Shown piece by piece: positions 11,197-22,400 of a DNA stretch of 64,000 nucleotides. The position numbers were made by a program, and so were the translations under genes. The stretch is from Terebella lapidaria. Lineage: Eukaryota > Annelida > Polychaeta > Terebellida > Terebellidae. The first letter of the stretch is position 1; each line of letters starts with the position of its first letter. The stretch spans positions 13,844,868 through 13,908,867 of the forward strand of contig OX424555.1 of NCBI GenBank assembly GCA_949152475.1. The letters run 5' to 3'. A model generated the notes under the pieces. The model was not told the origin of the DNA. It made no database searches and saw only the letters and a program-made list of their open reading frames with translations.

Positions 11197-11755
11197 GGAG
11201 AGCGGACGGCCGCTCTGAGAGCACTGCAACAGCGACATCGACCGTGGGGAGATCGTCACCGCCACAGCCAAGGGACTCGACGAACTCCGTGCGGACGACT
11301 CCTTCTTCAGGGCCTTAGAGTCAACCGGGATTAGACCGACTACCTGGAGAAACCATTCGACTAAACGGGACGGGAAACTTCAACGGGAAGGGACAGAGAG
11401 ACGCCGCCGGCTAAGAACTCTTTTTAGTTGTGCCCTCGTGCACTATTTATTTTTGAAATGTGATCATACAGTGCTCCATGTCTGAACTTCATATTTGTAC
11501 GTCACGTGGGTGACCAGCCATACAATTGTAAGTTGATTTGATGTATATAAATCTTCAATTTATTTACATCTGAGTTGCTTCTTGCCTAAGTGAAGCCGGT
11601 AAGCTACGGAGTGATGATACACCAGTGTTGGGGGACACCAATTTAGTGACGGCTCTCGAATCACAACGAGCGGGAGTTACATAAAGTCTATACGATCAGA
11701 GAAACCAGGTTTTTTGGGCCACACCGAAAACAAGTCATTACCAAACGTCACAACT

Positions 11756-11773
11756 TGGCGCACGTGACCAGGA
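11756..11773 (+). other. Primer-binding-site-like sequence
   Basis: 'TGGCGCACGTGACCAGGA' starts three bases after the LTR end. It begins with TGG, complementary to a tRNA CCA terminus. The matching tRNA cannot be named without the host tRNA set. Confidence 0.6.
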
Positions 11774-11816
11774 TCCCCGAGGGTCTACTGCCAGGGAACG
11801 AACCTCAGCATCACTC

Positions 11817-13100
11817 ATGTCCGGCGAAAACGACGAAACTGCCCCAGGGAAGACAGGAGGTGAAGAGGAAGACTCTTCGCGGACGGCCTCACTTGCGGAC
11901 GAGGAAGACAGCGGTTCGCGGAAGCCGACCTTTGCGGGAGAGGGAGACGACCGTTCGCGGAAGACGTTCGCGGAAGACGACCGTTCGCGGAAGACGACCT
12001 TGGCGGAAGAGGCCGACGACCGTTCGCGGAAGACAACGTTCGTGGAAGACGACCGTTCGCGGAAGAGCAGCTTCACAGCCAGGGGTAGACGGGACGTTTC
12101 GACGAGTGAGGAGCAACCAGGGAGGTCGAGACCTTCCATGGGCCAGTCGACGAGTCAACAGAGACCCCGGAGCCAGACACCCGACAACCGTTTTCTTTTC
12201 AGACACGACTCTGGGTGGCAGCACGATCGAGACAGGGAGAGGTCAACCTACCTTGAGAGCGTTAGGAGGGGCCCCGAGTTCCGACGAGTGCTGGGACCGG
12301 AGTACGTCAATCTGGACGGGGAGGACGGCGAAATCTGGGCGAGGAGGGATCGGCTACAGCTACCGGAGCAGAGTCCAAGTGTGGCACCTCCAGAGAATGC
12401 AGCATTGAGACGGCTTCGGGACCAGTCCCAGCAGCAGTCTGGTGCAACAGGGCAGCGGTCTGGTGTGACGAGTCGACAAACGGGAGTGACTGGAGGACGG
12501 GTTATTTGGGCTCCGACCCAAGAGAGCAGCTCGAGAGGGAGAGGACTTTTCGCAGAAGAGAACATTCGCGGACGAGAGGCATTCTTCGGCGACAGGGACG
12601 CTTGCTGCCGGGGATCCTTCGTGGATGAACGGGCTCGTGGGCGAGGGGGAGTCTTTGGTGACGAGGACGCTTGTGACCGGGGAGGGCCCTTCGCGGACGA
12701 CCACATTCGCGGACGAGGACGACTCGCGGAAGAGAGGAGTCTTCACCCAGACGGCGGCTCGACGAAAGGAGTGATCCAGGCGACCAATCTTCCTTTCCAG
12801 TTTTTCAGAATAGACGGGGAAGACCATTCGCGGATGAGCCGGTTCGCGGAAGACTCGCGGAAGATGGCGTTCGCGGACGTGCATCTTTTTTGGAGGGACG
12901 TCTCCGAGACATCTTGGCGGACGAGCCCGTTCGCGGAAGACTCGCGGAAGACGGCGTTCGTGGAAGAGGCCTGTTCGCGGAAGAACTTCTTCGGGAGCTG
13001 TTGGCGGAGGAGTCCGTTCGCGGAAGGTTCGCGGAAGACAGTGTTCGCGGAAGGTTCGCGGAAGACAGCGACTTTCTGCCCCTTGAAGTCGACAAGATGA
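11817..13100 (+). CDS. LTR element open frame 1: repeat-rich charged protein
   Basis: A 427-codon frame follows the primer-site region by about 40 bp. The first part (residues about 20-85) and the last third (about 335-427) consist of short repeats of the type FAEDxRSRKT, encoded by the TTCGCGGAAG motif also found in the LTRs. The middle (about 95-220) is less repetitive and rich in R, E, S, Q and G, with a Gln-rich stretch near residues 200-220. No known domain, zinc knuckle or protease is visible. By position it could be a gag-like or structural protein, but no capsid feature supports that. The frame is strongly shaped by the DNA repeat, and other frames here are also open because the motif lacks stops, so true coding is uncertain. 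Confidence 0.5.
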   Translation: MSGENDETAPGKTGGEEEDSSRTASLADEEDSGSRKPTFAGEGDDRSRKTFAEDDRSRKTTLAEEADDRSRKTTFVEDDRSRKSSFTARGRRDVSTSEEQPGRSRPSMGQSTSQQRPRSQTPDNRFLFRHDSGWQHDRDRERSTYLESVRRGPEFRRVLGPEYVNLDGEDGEIWARRDRLQLPEQSPSVAPPENAALRRLRDQSQQQSGATGQRSGVTSRQTGVTGGRVIWAPTQESSSRGRGLFAEENIRGREAFFGDRDACCRGSFVDERARGRGGVFGDEDACDRGGPFADDHIRGRGRLAEERSLHPDGGSTKGVIQATNLPFQFFRIDGEDHSRMSRFAEDSRKMAFADVHLFWRDVSETSWRTSPFAEDSRKTAFVEEACSRKNFFGSCWRRSPFAEGSRKTVFAEGSRKTATFCPLKSTR

Positions 13101-14083
13101 GCGACCCACCTACCAAGATAGACAAGCCTGACCGGAAGCGGGAGCGCTCGAGGAGCCGGGAGCGTCGTGAGGAGCCCCGAGGAGGTCGATGGTCCCCTGT
13201 CCGGAAGTTGTCTACCGAGAGAGGGCGACGCTGGTGCAGCCCCTGCCGGATCCACGTGACGGCATCCAACTTTGGCCGACACGTGGCGACCAAACACACG
13301 CAGAAGGAGGGGCGGCACCTCTGCAAGATGTGCAGCCAGCGATTCGCCCGCCGAGCTGACAGAGACCGGCATGAGACGTCGCATGCCAGCGGCAACACCC
13401 TCAAGCCAGGGCGGAGGAGGACGACGACCGACACGCCCGTGTCCGACCCCCGGGATGGTCCGTCCACTGTGTCTGCCCCTGAGCTGAAGACTGTCAGCTT
13501 TGCGGCCAGCGGGACGACCAGCTCCACGCCATCAAGCCCCCGGGAGGACGCCCCCAGGTCAGAGGACGCCCCAGACCCCGAGGACGACCCCCCGAATAGC
13601 GAAGAGGAACCGGAGTCTCAGCAGGAGCGTAGAGAGGCGGAATCCCCGGAGGCCCCCACCCCCGAGGACGACGGACCCCCCGTTCCCAGAGACTCGGCCC
13701 CTACCTACAAGCCCCTAGACCTGAGTTGGTACCTCAAGCCCGTTCCGGAGGAGGAGGACCAACTGCGACCGTATGTGGAGGGCCTGGGCAGAGCGGTCAC
13801 TGCCGGAGAGAAGGCCCTGGAGGACCTGGCGTCCACGATAGCCATGGGACGACGCCACCTCACCCAAGCGGAGGCTCGGCTCCAAGCCAAGGAGGAGCGG
13901 AGACAGCTCGAGGCCGAGGTGTTGCAGCTGCGAGGGGAGGCCTCTCAACGAGAGAAGAGCCACCGGAAGGAGCTGCGAGCCCACGTCCAAGAGACCAAGC
14001 TGCTCCGGGAACAGCTCCGAGCATACACAGACACTCGGGACAGGCTGGCGGAGACTTCCGAAAGCGAGGTGGATCGCCAGTGA
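13097..14083 (+). CDS. LTR element open frame 2: two C2H2 zinc fingers plus coiled coil
   Basis: I prefer the ATG at 13097 because it begins non-repetitive sequence (MSDPPTKIDKPDRKRERSRS); the frame stays open upstream to 12890. In residues from 13097, a basic RS-like start (about 10-30) is followed by finger 1 (C47, C50, H62, H67) and finger 2 (C76, C79, H92, H96). An acidic, proline-rich linker spans about 135-205. A long Glu/Arg/Leu-rich stretch (about 225-320, including LEAEVLQLRGEASQREKSH) is typical of a coiled coil. Paired fingers plus a coiled coil suggest a nucleic-acid-binding, self-associating protein, perhaps gag-like or a captured host gene. I do not recognise the family. Start choice is the main uncertainty. 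Confidence 0.65.
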   Translation: MSDPPTKIDKPDRKRERSRSRERREEPRGGRWSPVRKLSTERGRRWCSPCRIHVTASNFGRHVATKHTQKEGRHLCKMCSQRFARRADRDRHETSHASGNTLKPGRRRTTTDTPVSDPRDGPSTVSAPELKTVSFAASGTTSSTPSSPREDAPRSEDAPDPEDDPPNSEEEPESQQERREAESPEAPTPEDDGPPVPRDSAPTYKPLDLSWYLKPVPEEEDQLRPYVEGLGRAVTAGEKALEDLASTIAMGRRHLTQAEARLQAKEERRQLEAEVLQLRGEASQREKSHRKELRAHVQETKLLREQLRAYTDTRDRLAETSESEVDRQ

Positions 14084-14189
14084 AGTGGAGGGAGAGAGCC
14101 CTGTAAACAACAGACAGGCAGGAAAAGACGAAGAAGGAGGAAGAAGAGAAAAGAAGAGAGAGAAAGGATCAACGGGGACGTTGATCTCC

Positions 14190-14202
14190 AGAAAGGGTGG
14201 AG
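14190..14202 (+). other. Polypurine tract
   Basis: AGAAAGGGTGGAG, nearly all purine, ends one base before the 3' LTR. This is the expected plus-strand primer position for an LTR element. Confidence 0.75.
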
Positions 14203-14203
14203 T

Positions 14204-15098
14204 TGTAACAAAACCATGCAACTGCCGCGCTGAAACGTTCGTTAGGAACGGTCACGTGATCTACAAAGTCCACTTGCGAAGACACCGTTCGCGGAAGAAC
14301 CGTTCGCGGAAGCACGATTGCGGAAGCATCATCAGCGGAAGCATCGTTAGCGGAAGAACCGTTCGCGGAAGCACGATTGCGGAAGCATCATCAGCGGAAG
14401 CATCAGTCGCGGAAGCACCGTTCGCGGAAGAGGAGCCTTCGCGGAAGAACCGTTCGCGGACGCAGTCTTCACCACGTGGAGAAGAGTGCGGAAGATACGT
14501 TCGCGGACGTAGATGCGCGCGCAGCCACCCTGGCTATATAAGGGAGAGCGGACGGCCGCTCTGAGAGCACTGCAACAGCGACATCGACCGTGGGGAGATC
14601 GTCACCGCCACAGCCAAGGGACTCGACGAACTCCGTGCGGACGACTCCTTCTTCAGGGCCTTAGAGTCAACCGGGATTAGACCGACTACCTGGAGAAACC
14701 ATTCGACTAAACGGGACGGGAAACTTCAACGGGAAGAGACAGAGAGACGCCGCCGGCTAAGAACTCTTTTTAGTTGTGCCCTCGTGCACTATTTATTTTT
14801 GAAATGTGATCATACAGTGCTCCATGTCTGAACTTCATATTTGTACGTCACGTGGGTGACCAGCCATACAATTGTAAGTTGATTTGATGTATATAAATCT
14901 TCAATTTATTTACATCTGAGTTGCTTCTTGCCTAAGTGAAGCCGGTAAGCTACGGAGTGATGATACACCAGCGTTGGGGGACACCAATTTAGTGACGGCT
15001 CTCGAATCACAACGAGCGGGAGTTACATAAAGTCTATATGATCAGAGAAACCAGGTTTTTTGGGCCACACCGAAAACAAGTCATTACCAAACGTCACA
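14204..15098 (+). repeat. 3' LTR, 895 bp
   Basis: It has the same length as the 5' LTR and differs from it at about five positions. Its TATA box lies at 14535-14542. It is followed directly by GTAG (15099-15102), the right target duplication. Confidence 0.93.
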
Positions 15099-15102
15099 GT
15101 AG
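15099..15102. repeat. Target-site duplication GTAG, right
   Basis: GTAG directly follows the CA end of the 3' LTR and continues into TAATACGGTATGA, which in the empty copy at 54151 is joined to TGTGAAT. Confidence 0.9.
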
Positions 15103-15615
15103 TAATACGGTATGATTAAAGTACACCTAAATTGATATAAAACAGTATAATTGAATGAGAAATACAAGCTCAAGAATTGTTCTTTTTTATCATTTGTAAG
15201 CACCACCCGACTTACCAATTGTTTGTGAGTAGGTATAATATTAATATGTGTCATGCATGAGTATGACACTGGCATTCGTATGAGTATGTTTGTGCATTTT
15301 GTATTTGTATTGTAAAATCACACTTTAGAAACATTACAGCTCTTCATATACGAGTAATGTGATTTAAGACGTTTCTTGTAGTGAAGCACTTACAAGAGTT
15401 CACACAACTGGAACAAATTGCAGAAGGTCTTTGCATTTTCTTGATTTATCAACATACATGAATTACCAATCCAACATACATGTCTTCTCAGTCACGGACA
15501 GAAAACAATCACACATTGATACATACATTACAGGTAGTCTACCGATGAACGATAGACCAAGTTTAGCTTGATGGTTGAATGAACTCATCATATATTTCAC
15601 TGAAAATAAAAAAAA

Positions 15616-17842
15616 TTGGGCCAAGGGCCAAAGATAGGTAACCGGACAGTATATGTTTAATATTTTAGATGTTAGCCAGATCACTGGTTAAATCCAAGGT
15701 CAAGAGAATATTCAGCATATATAATATTAAGCATATTACATGTCCACAGTTGATTGCTAAGCTGTAAATTCAATAATCAGGGAGATATTAGCAATTTTGT
15801 CCTGTGGCCTTGTAAATGAAAGCAAAGGTCAAATTCAAGGTCATCAGAATATTTGGCGAATCACCTTTCCTATATGTCCTTCATTGATTCCCACACTATG
15901 AAGTCAATACGTGAAATATTAACCATTCTGTCCAGTCACCGTGAGAATCAGGTCAAAGGAAACTTGAAAATAAGGTCATTGGTCAAGTCGAGTTCACGAG
16001 AATATTAAGCATTTATCATTTGGAGTTTGACTGCAATTGATTCCTAAGTTGTAAAGTTGATAATAAGTGAGATATTAGCCATTTGTGATCTGACCTTGAA
16101 AATCAGGTCGAAAATCAATTTCAAGGTCACGAGAATATTCAGCATATATCATTTCCTGTTCGCAGTTGATTCCTGGAAAATGAGGTTAAAGGTCAAATTC
16201 AAGGTCACCAAAATATTCTGCATATATCATTCCTTATATGTTTACAATCACATCCTAAGCTGTAAAGTCGATAATAAGCGAGATATTAGCCATTTTGTGC
16301 TCTGACCTTGAAAATAAGTTCAAGGTCAAATTCAAGGTCATCAAAATATTCAGTGTATATCATTTTCTATATGTCCTTTGCCTTTGAAAATGAGGTCAAA
16401 AGTCGAGTTCAAGGTCATGGCAACATTCAGCATATATCATTTCCTATATGTTCACAATTGATTCCTAAGCTGTGAAATCGATAATAAGGGAGCTTTTAGT
16501 CATTTTGTCCTGTGCCCTTGAAATTTAGGTCAAAGGTCAAATTCAAGGTGATGAGAATAATATGTATATATAATTTCCTATATGCTCATAATTGATTCCT
16601 AAGTTGTAAAGTCGATTATAAACGAGATATTGGTCATTTTGTCCTGTGACCTTGAAAATTAGGTCAACGGTCAAATTCAAGGTCATGACAATATTTAGCA
16701 TATAACATTTCCTATATGTTCACAATTGATTCCTAAGCTGTAAAGTCGATAAGAAGCGAGGTGTTAGCCATTTTGTCCTGTGACCTTTGAAAATTAGGTC
16801 AAAGGTCAAATTCAAGGTCACGGAAATATTCAGCATATAACATTTCCTATATGTTCACAATTGATTCCTAAGCTGTAAAGTCGATAATAAGCGAGATATT
16901 AACCATTTTGTGCTCTTGACCTTGAAAATGAGGTGGGAGGTCAAATTCAAGGTCACGAGAATATTCAGCATATATCATTCCCTATATGTCCACAATTGAT
17001 TCCTAAGCTGTAAAATTGATAATAAGTGAGATTTTAGCCATTTTGATTTGTGACCTTGAAAATGAGGTCAAAAGTCAAATTCAAGGTCATGACAATAATC
17101 TGCATATATCATTTCCTATATGTTCATAATTGATTCCTAAGCTGTAAACTTGATAAGCGAGATATTAGCCATTTTGTCCTGTGACCTTGAAAATGAGGTC
17201 AAAGGTCAAATTCAAGGTCATCAGAATATTCAGCATATATCATTTCCTATATGTCCACAATTGATTCCTAAGCTGTAAAGTCGATAATAAGCGAGATATA
17301 AGCCATTTTGTGCTCTAACCTTGAAACTGAGGTCAGAGGTCAAATTCAAGGTCACGAAAATATTCAGCATATGTCATATCCTATATGTCCACAATTGATT
17401 CCTAGTCTCTAATTTCAATATTAGGTGAGATATTAGGCATATTGTGTCCCATCATAAAGCATAGGAGAATTTAACAAGGGAAAGTCCCATTTGGACGTGT
17501 TTGGGCCAAAATGGCCCACTTCGAGCGATTCAAGCGCAACGAAATATATAGACATCATAGGAGTACATATGAGGAGTGTTATGTATCAAAAAGAAAAAAA
17601 GTTACTGAACAGATTTCGAGAAAATGGCCGCCAAAGTCCAAAATCAGGCATTTTTCCTCGAAAACGGCCGCCATTTTGAAAAAAATGGGAAAATCAAAAA
17701 ACTAAAAAATACCTCCTTCTTGAATTATTTTTAAGTATTTTTGTGCAAAATTTCAGAAAAATTCGCTCGTAAACAAAAAAGATAAAAATGTGGACGACGA
17801 CGACGGACGACGGACGCAACGCCACGGCAATAGGTTACCTAA
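15616..17842 (+). mobile_element. Type I Helitron/HINE- or pearl-like element with 134-bp core repeats
   Basis: The left end is a hairpin-like TTGGGCC-AAG-GGCCAA followed by 'AGATAGGTAACCGG'. The core (about 15700-17430) has roughly a dozen tandem units of about 134 bp. The right arm (17460-17842) contains AAAATGGCCGCC, 'TGCAAAATTTCAGA', a GAC-rich tract and a terminal 'AATAGGTTACCTAA'. The subterminal GGTAACC/GGTTACC motifs are inverted. The right end, CTAA then TATTTTG, matches a Helitron-type CTRR end, and a probable empty site at 45351/45352 joins A to T. A left arm, tandem core and right arm is also the known plan of bivalve 'pearl' elements. It has no coding capacity. The family assignment is inference. 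Confidence 0.6.
15700..17430 (+). repeat. 134-bp tandem core with AGGTCA half-sites
   Basis: Each unit runs from 'GAGATATTAGCCATTTTG' through TGACCTTGAAAA, AGGTCAAAGGTCA and 'TTCAAGGTCA' to 'ATTGATTCCTAAGCTG'. Unit starts are near 16624, 16759, 16893, 17028, 17158 and 17295. AGGTCAAAGGTCA at 16527, 16796 and 17196 is a perfect DR1 nuclear-receptor element, and TCAAGGTCA is the extended half-site known for ERR and NR5A receptors. Occupancy is untested. Confidence 0.85.
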
Positions 17843-19499
17843 TATTTTGTTTCATTCTTATCAATCCACATTTCCAATTCCCTGATGAAATGTGTATTTG
17901 CCACTCTTTATCCCAAAGTATTCAGTTTCTCAAACTCATTAGACTTTATTGAAATGTGGCAGATGGAAAACGTTATAAATTTTGCATCTACTTTGTAAAA
18001 ATCTTAGCTACAGGATATTCTTTATTCCTGAAAAGTGGTTATGATTTTGTAATTACACAAAATACTACCATAAGGCAGTACATCAGATTTTGCATGAATC
18101 CGCTCACTGCATGTGATCACATGCCTCCAGCTTTTCATATTTTCTCACTGCTATTCAGTATCAACTAGGTTGCTATTCATTTTACGACTCATTGGGTTCA
18201 TAGTAAGGCATGTAAGCTGGCTAAATGCATATTTTTATCATTCATGCTGGTCACAAAATTATTTACCCACTGTTATTCAGGTTGTATATGCTATATCTCA
18301 TCTATAATTAGTAATAGCAACTGGCTGCCCTTATGGTTTTGTCAGAATTCTTTTCTTTTCTTTTTTGCCTTCATTTTTTCACTTTTCGGTTTCCATGTGA
18401 TAATATAAGACCAGATGGGCGTATCTCCGAACCATTTTCAACAGTTATCGATCGTATTATGTAGATGAACCCTATTGTTTTCGAGTCGGCTCTGAGGTCC
18501 GGTTAGTCCGTGAGGATGAACTTTCGGTCAATTTTATTTTGCGCTACACCTCTGGAACTGGACACACAGGTTGATATTGTGTCAGAAAAGAACCCTATTG
18601 ATTATAGAGTCAATCAGTCGAATGACCTTTGTCCCAGAGCTCAAAAGAAATTTTGGTGAGTCATCCTTGAGTCCCACTGCATATCTCGAGAACGATGATT
18701 TGCAGAGCGAAACGGACATTATTTTGGACTCTTGGCACTAGACAAAGATGGCTTAGGGGTATGTTGGGTGAACTTAGATAGTAGAGATAGTAGATACATG
18801 TCACAAATTGTGTTTATGTATAATGTTCAACAGGAATAATCTGGCTATGAAATGCTCACTTCACTAAATCTTACTTCTGTATCATCATTGTGCATAAGTC
18901 AGTACTGAACATATTTGTATATAAAATTATCATCAATTACGAAATAAGATACTCGTTTTTGGATTTAGGGTAGTGTGTCTCGGTGCTGTACAAGGTATAT
19001 TCAGTAAATTTTAAGCTGGCTATTCCGTCATGTATTCGCACAAAAAATTCCTAATGATATGTTTAGGAATTGGTAGGGTTACATGTGGATTGGCCTTTGA
19101 TCTGATTATTTTTACTCATTTCTCTGAAACCTTCCCTGAACGCCAGAGATGATGGTGGTAATTTATTGTAGGTGTGCGTGTGTATACAGGAACTTGTTTG
19201 TCAGGTGACAAAGGCGTGTGGTTGTCCATGAAGGGAGGAGCTAATAGTGACATGTTATCATGTCATCACATGTATCGTTGCTGAAAATTTTCCAATTGTC
19301 ACAAATATTGTATATAAGTGAAATCACAATTTCAAGAGAGTACATCGTTTAAGTTGGCATAAAATATCATCATACTGTTTCTATGATTATATTCCAGAGT
19401 TTATTCTGACATGATCAATATCTTCTCTCTAATTCCATACATCCAAATATGATCTACACTGCATCAGTTCCCAAAACAATGTTCTGGTATCGGGGATCG

Positions 19500-22400
19500 T
19501 TTATGGCTTATGACCGTTAATCCCACCATGTACCTTTACCTACTAGTAAATTCGGAACTTTTTTTTGGCTATTAGCACAACCTTCTCATGCGGGAAAAAA
19601 TGAGTGAAAGATAACAAGACAGACTGATTGATGCGTCTCTAAGAGGGTCGTCCACCCTATTGACTGGTCTCTGTTCAGGACCCGAGCATCAACTCACAGG
19701 CAAATTTCCATCTCGTGCCAAGCATTTGCTACAGGATGACAAATGGATGTGTTTCTTTTTTATTGCAATTGCAGCGGGTGTGTTTCTGTGCACGGTATCT
19801 GATTTTGTTCAATTGTCATGCCGTGCTCCACTTCCGCGAGAACATTAGTACATCATGAATACGGAATGGTGTTTGTATGTCACGAATATGCATCAGACTC
19901 ACATGAGGTGGTGAATGTTGGATGATGTTTATTGGTTGTCTCGGCTGGTAACTCTTGATACTGTGTTCGCATGATCTTTCAAACTGATTACATAGCCTTC
20001 AGTGACTGGTGATATTACCAGGCTGCATGAGATCTCTATCTGTAATACAGTCGTGTGCAGTCTCTCGATTTATTGCAGGGCAAACTCGTCTGCATCTGTC
20101 AACTGGATGGAACAGTCACAACATTCCAACTTATTACTCATAGCACAAACTAACCGGTAAGACGCCAAGACGAGAAGTTGATGGATCTATATGTAGTCTA
20201 CGTGATTCATGTGTAGCAAAAAAATGAGGTAAGCTCAAACAATAAGAGTTCAGTTGAGATGCTGAAGATCGACAAAGAAGCAACTTTCCGTGTGATGTCA
20301 ACCATTGTTTTGTGGATGACGAATGACCAGTTCCCATTTTACCACACAAGTCCTATGGTCGTGAGCTTTTTTTCAGTTTCGCCCACCAGCAATCCATAAG
20401 CCATCATTTGTAATTAAACCGTTTGTGTATGCAGTAAAATGGTATGTTCAAAATATATAATGATTCTCAGGCTGCCACAAAACAATATAATTGGATTTTA
20501 AAAAGGAACCCAGAAAATGTATTAGAATTCATGAGGGTGCCATAAGGAAATGCTCACTCTTTCTGGAACACCTGATTTTCACCTACTTAAGATCATATAT
20601 GATGGGAGTTCATGAGGTCCCATGAAATTTTCTCGATTTCGCCTGAGACTTTATTAGATCACTGGCTCAATTTTGTTCGCTCGGAATAATACGTTATGCT
20701 TGAGTATTGTTCCAATTTTGTATTACGTTGACTGTAGGTTTAATAGTTATGTCTATATTTGTATGAGAATGGCCAAGCATTCTTCAGAGTATTGTTTGTG
20801 CATTTTATGATTTCCATCTATAAAATCACGCACAAAACCTTATCACACTTCATGAATGAATCGCAATCCACTCCCACACTAGGCATGAAATGAATTTCGT
20901 TCTTATCATGATCATTCACACATCTGTTTACCTGGTGTGAAGTTTTCTCCTTTCGAAAGGTAAGATTCACCGTTGAGGATAAATTGTAGGATTGTGACTA
21001 AGTGTATTTTAATAATGTTTTAATTGTCACGAACCGAGGGTGGTATATAACTGGTAGCATCATATATCATAATGGTAATATTATATTCAATGAATACCTG
21101 GAAATTTAATAGGGTATTTTCCACTTTTCATCTCAATGCATTCGACTTCTCAATTTCATTGGATGTTATGAAAATGCAGTAAGTATGGGATTACAAATTT
21201 CCATAGGAAATTGTGTTACTGCCGATAATTTTCCAGTCGTAAAAAAAACCAATATACATTGGACATATAATGACATTGTATTGTGTTGCATAAAGCTGAA
21301 CATTATTTGCTTTCGTGTGAAAAATTTCTCCCGAAAATGCAAATATTTCATGCTCCAAATTGAGCTGTCCCTAGCATATCGGTATTAGTGGTACATCGTA
21401 CAAGTACAAGACACTTTCTCGAAAACTTGCGTTTAGTCTGTAAATTATCAATACATACCTTTTAATAACATTCTCGGACATGAAATTGGATAGCTTTCAA
21501 ACATTGACTCACTTGGAAGGTGCCATTTGTTTCACCAATTTACACCATATGTTATGATTTTGTCAGACTTTTGGAGGCATGAACAGGTGAACATAAACAC
21601 AATGCCCTGATCCCAACACAATAAAATTAGGTCAGTTAACGTTCGGGGGTTGATCGGCGATGTTCCTTTGACGTATATATTGTAGCCCTGGGTGAAATCT
21701 TGGCTTGATTAGTTCCAAGGTTGTCTTTCTATATGAACACATCCGCGTAAAACCATATTCCCGGATTCGTATGACACGCGTACATGTCAGCGTCCATGAA
21801 TAGTTTTACTGGTGGAATAATTGTGTTGTTACACCAGGTATTGATGTGAGTGGGTGTAGTAACACTTTACATATACATTGTACGTAAGACAAGTGCATCG
21901 AGGACATGCCACCATCAATTGTGTGAATATTACTAAACTTGATGTTCTTCGTGCACACTGTAGTAATTTATATATGTTTTGCCACTTATTCCGGTAGCAA
22001 TATTATTTTAGCTCACTGGGTGTACGCTAAATTTATATATGCGATATCTCGTCTACAGGTTTTTGTTCCGTTATTTGTATTGTCATTTTTTTCTATGGTG
22101 TGATGGACATCAACAGATAGGAAATAAATTCAACATTTTATTAACAAAATCAATATCAACTCTTGACAGTTATGATATTTTCATGTAATATTCTTGGTCT
22201 TGGCACAATTTTTCATGAGATTTACAGTACATATCGAACAAGAACCAAGCTAGATCTAGTAGACAATAGCATATTGACCTGTCACAGGTAGCTACGCGCC
22301 AAGTAGTACCACCATGGTATATATTAATGTCCATACAACATACGTGATCTCTCGACATTCATTATTAGTGCAAGTTTCGCACGGAATGTCCAGAGGAGTG

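Larger units (their letters stand above)
10858..11752 (+). repeat. 5' LTR, 895 bp
   Basis: It starts TGTAACAAAACC and ends ACCAAACGTCACA. The first third holds a minisatellite of about 15 bp built on GCGGAAG; a TATA box lies at 11189-11196. The second half is AT-richer, like an R-U5 part, with no canonical AATAAA on the plus strand. CACGTG E-box cores occur near 10907, 11131 and 11505. Confidence 0.93.
10858..15098 (+). mobile_element. Young non-autonomous LTR retroelement with zinc-finger open frame
   Basis: The 4,241-bp element has 895-bp LTRs (TG...CA ends), a GTAG target duplication, a primer-site-like sequence just inside the 5' LTR and a polypurine tract before the 3' LTR. The interior (11753-14203) is GC-rich against AT-rich flanks and carries two overlapping open frames. 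I see no protease, reverse transcriptase, RNase H or integrase motifs, so movement must have depended on enzymes from elsewhere. The 4-bp duplication is common among Ty3/Gypsy-like and retrovirus-like elements, but the family cannot be fixed without pol. The LTRs differ at about five positions, so it is young: roughly 0.3-3 million years if a neutral rate of 1e-8 to 1e-9 per site per year is assumed. As a pol-less element it looks whole. Confidence 0.9.
9420..19499. repeat. Array unit U2 (full B class) carrying three nested mobile elements
   Basis: After block 1 (9420-9680), U2 follows the B version of the array, also seen in U9 (53287-58104). The extra length is nested DNA: a 119-bp MITE, the 4.2-kb LTR element and the 2.2-kb type I element. 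The stretch 9860-10440 is absent from U9; it has CGAGC-rich DNA near 10275-10310 and a hairpin but no gene. Positions 17843-19410 are B-class versions of the M2-to-unit-end blocks, with no gene visible. Confidence 0.75.

Noticed and set aside
10793-11218. Open frame running into the 5' LTR (and the equivalent at 14085-14564)
   Set aside because: It is a translation of the 15-bp LTR minisatellite, starts outside the element and is unlikely to be coding.
12360-13527. Long minus-strand open frames inside the LTR element
   Set aside because: They mirror the stop-poor GCGGAAG repeats and the GC-rich coding strand. The zinc-finger motifs are on the plus strand.
15700-17430. CRISPR-like array
   Set aside because: Units are contiguous 134-bp tandem repeats without unique spacers, in a eukaryotic context.
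19660-19848. 62-residue frame in block 1 with a hydrophobic patch, repeated in U4 and U5
   Set aside because: It is missing or disrupted in the other units and shows no signal-peptide-plus-mature-protein pattern I can support.
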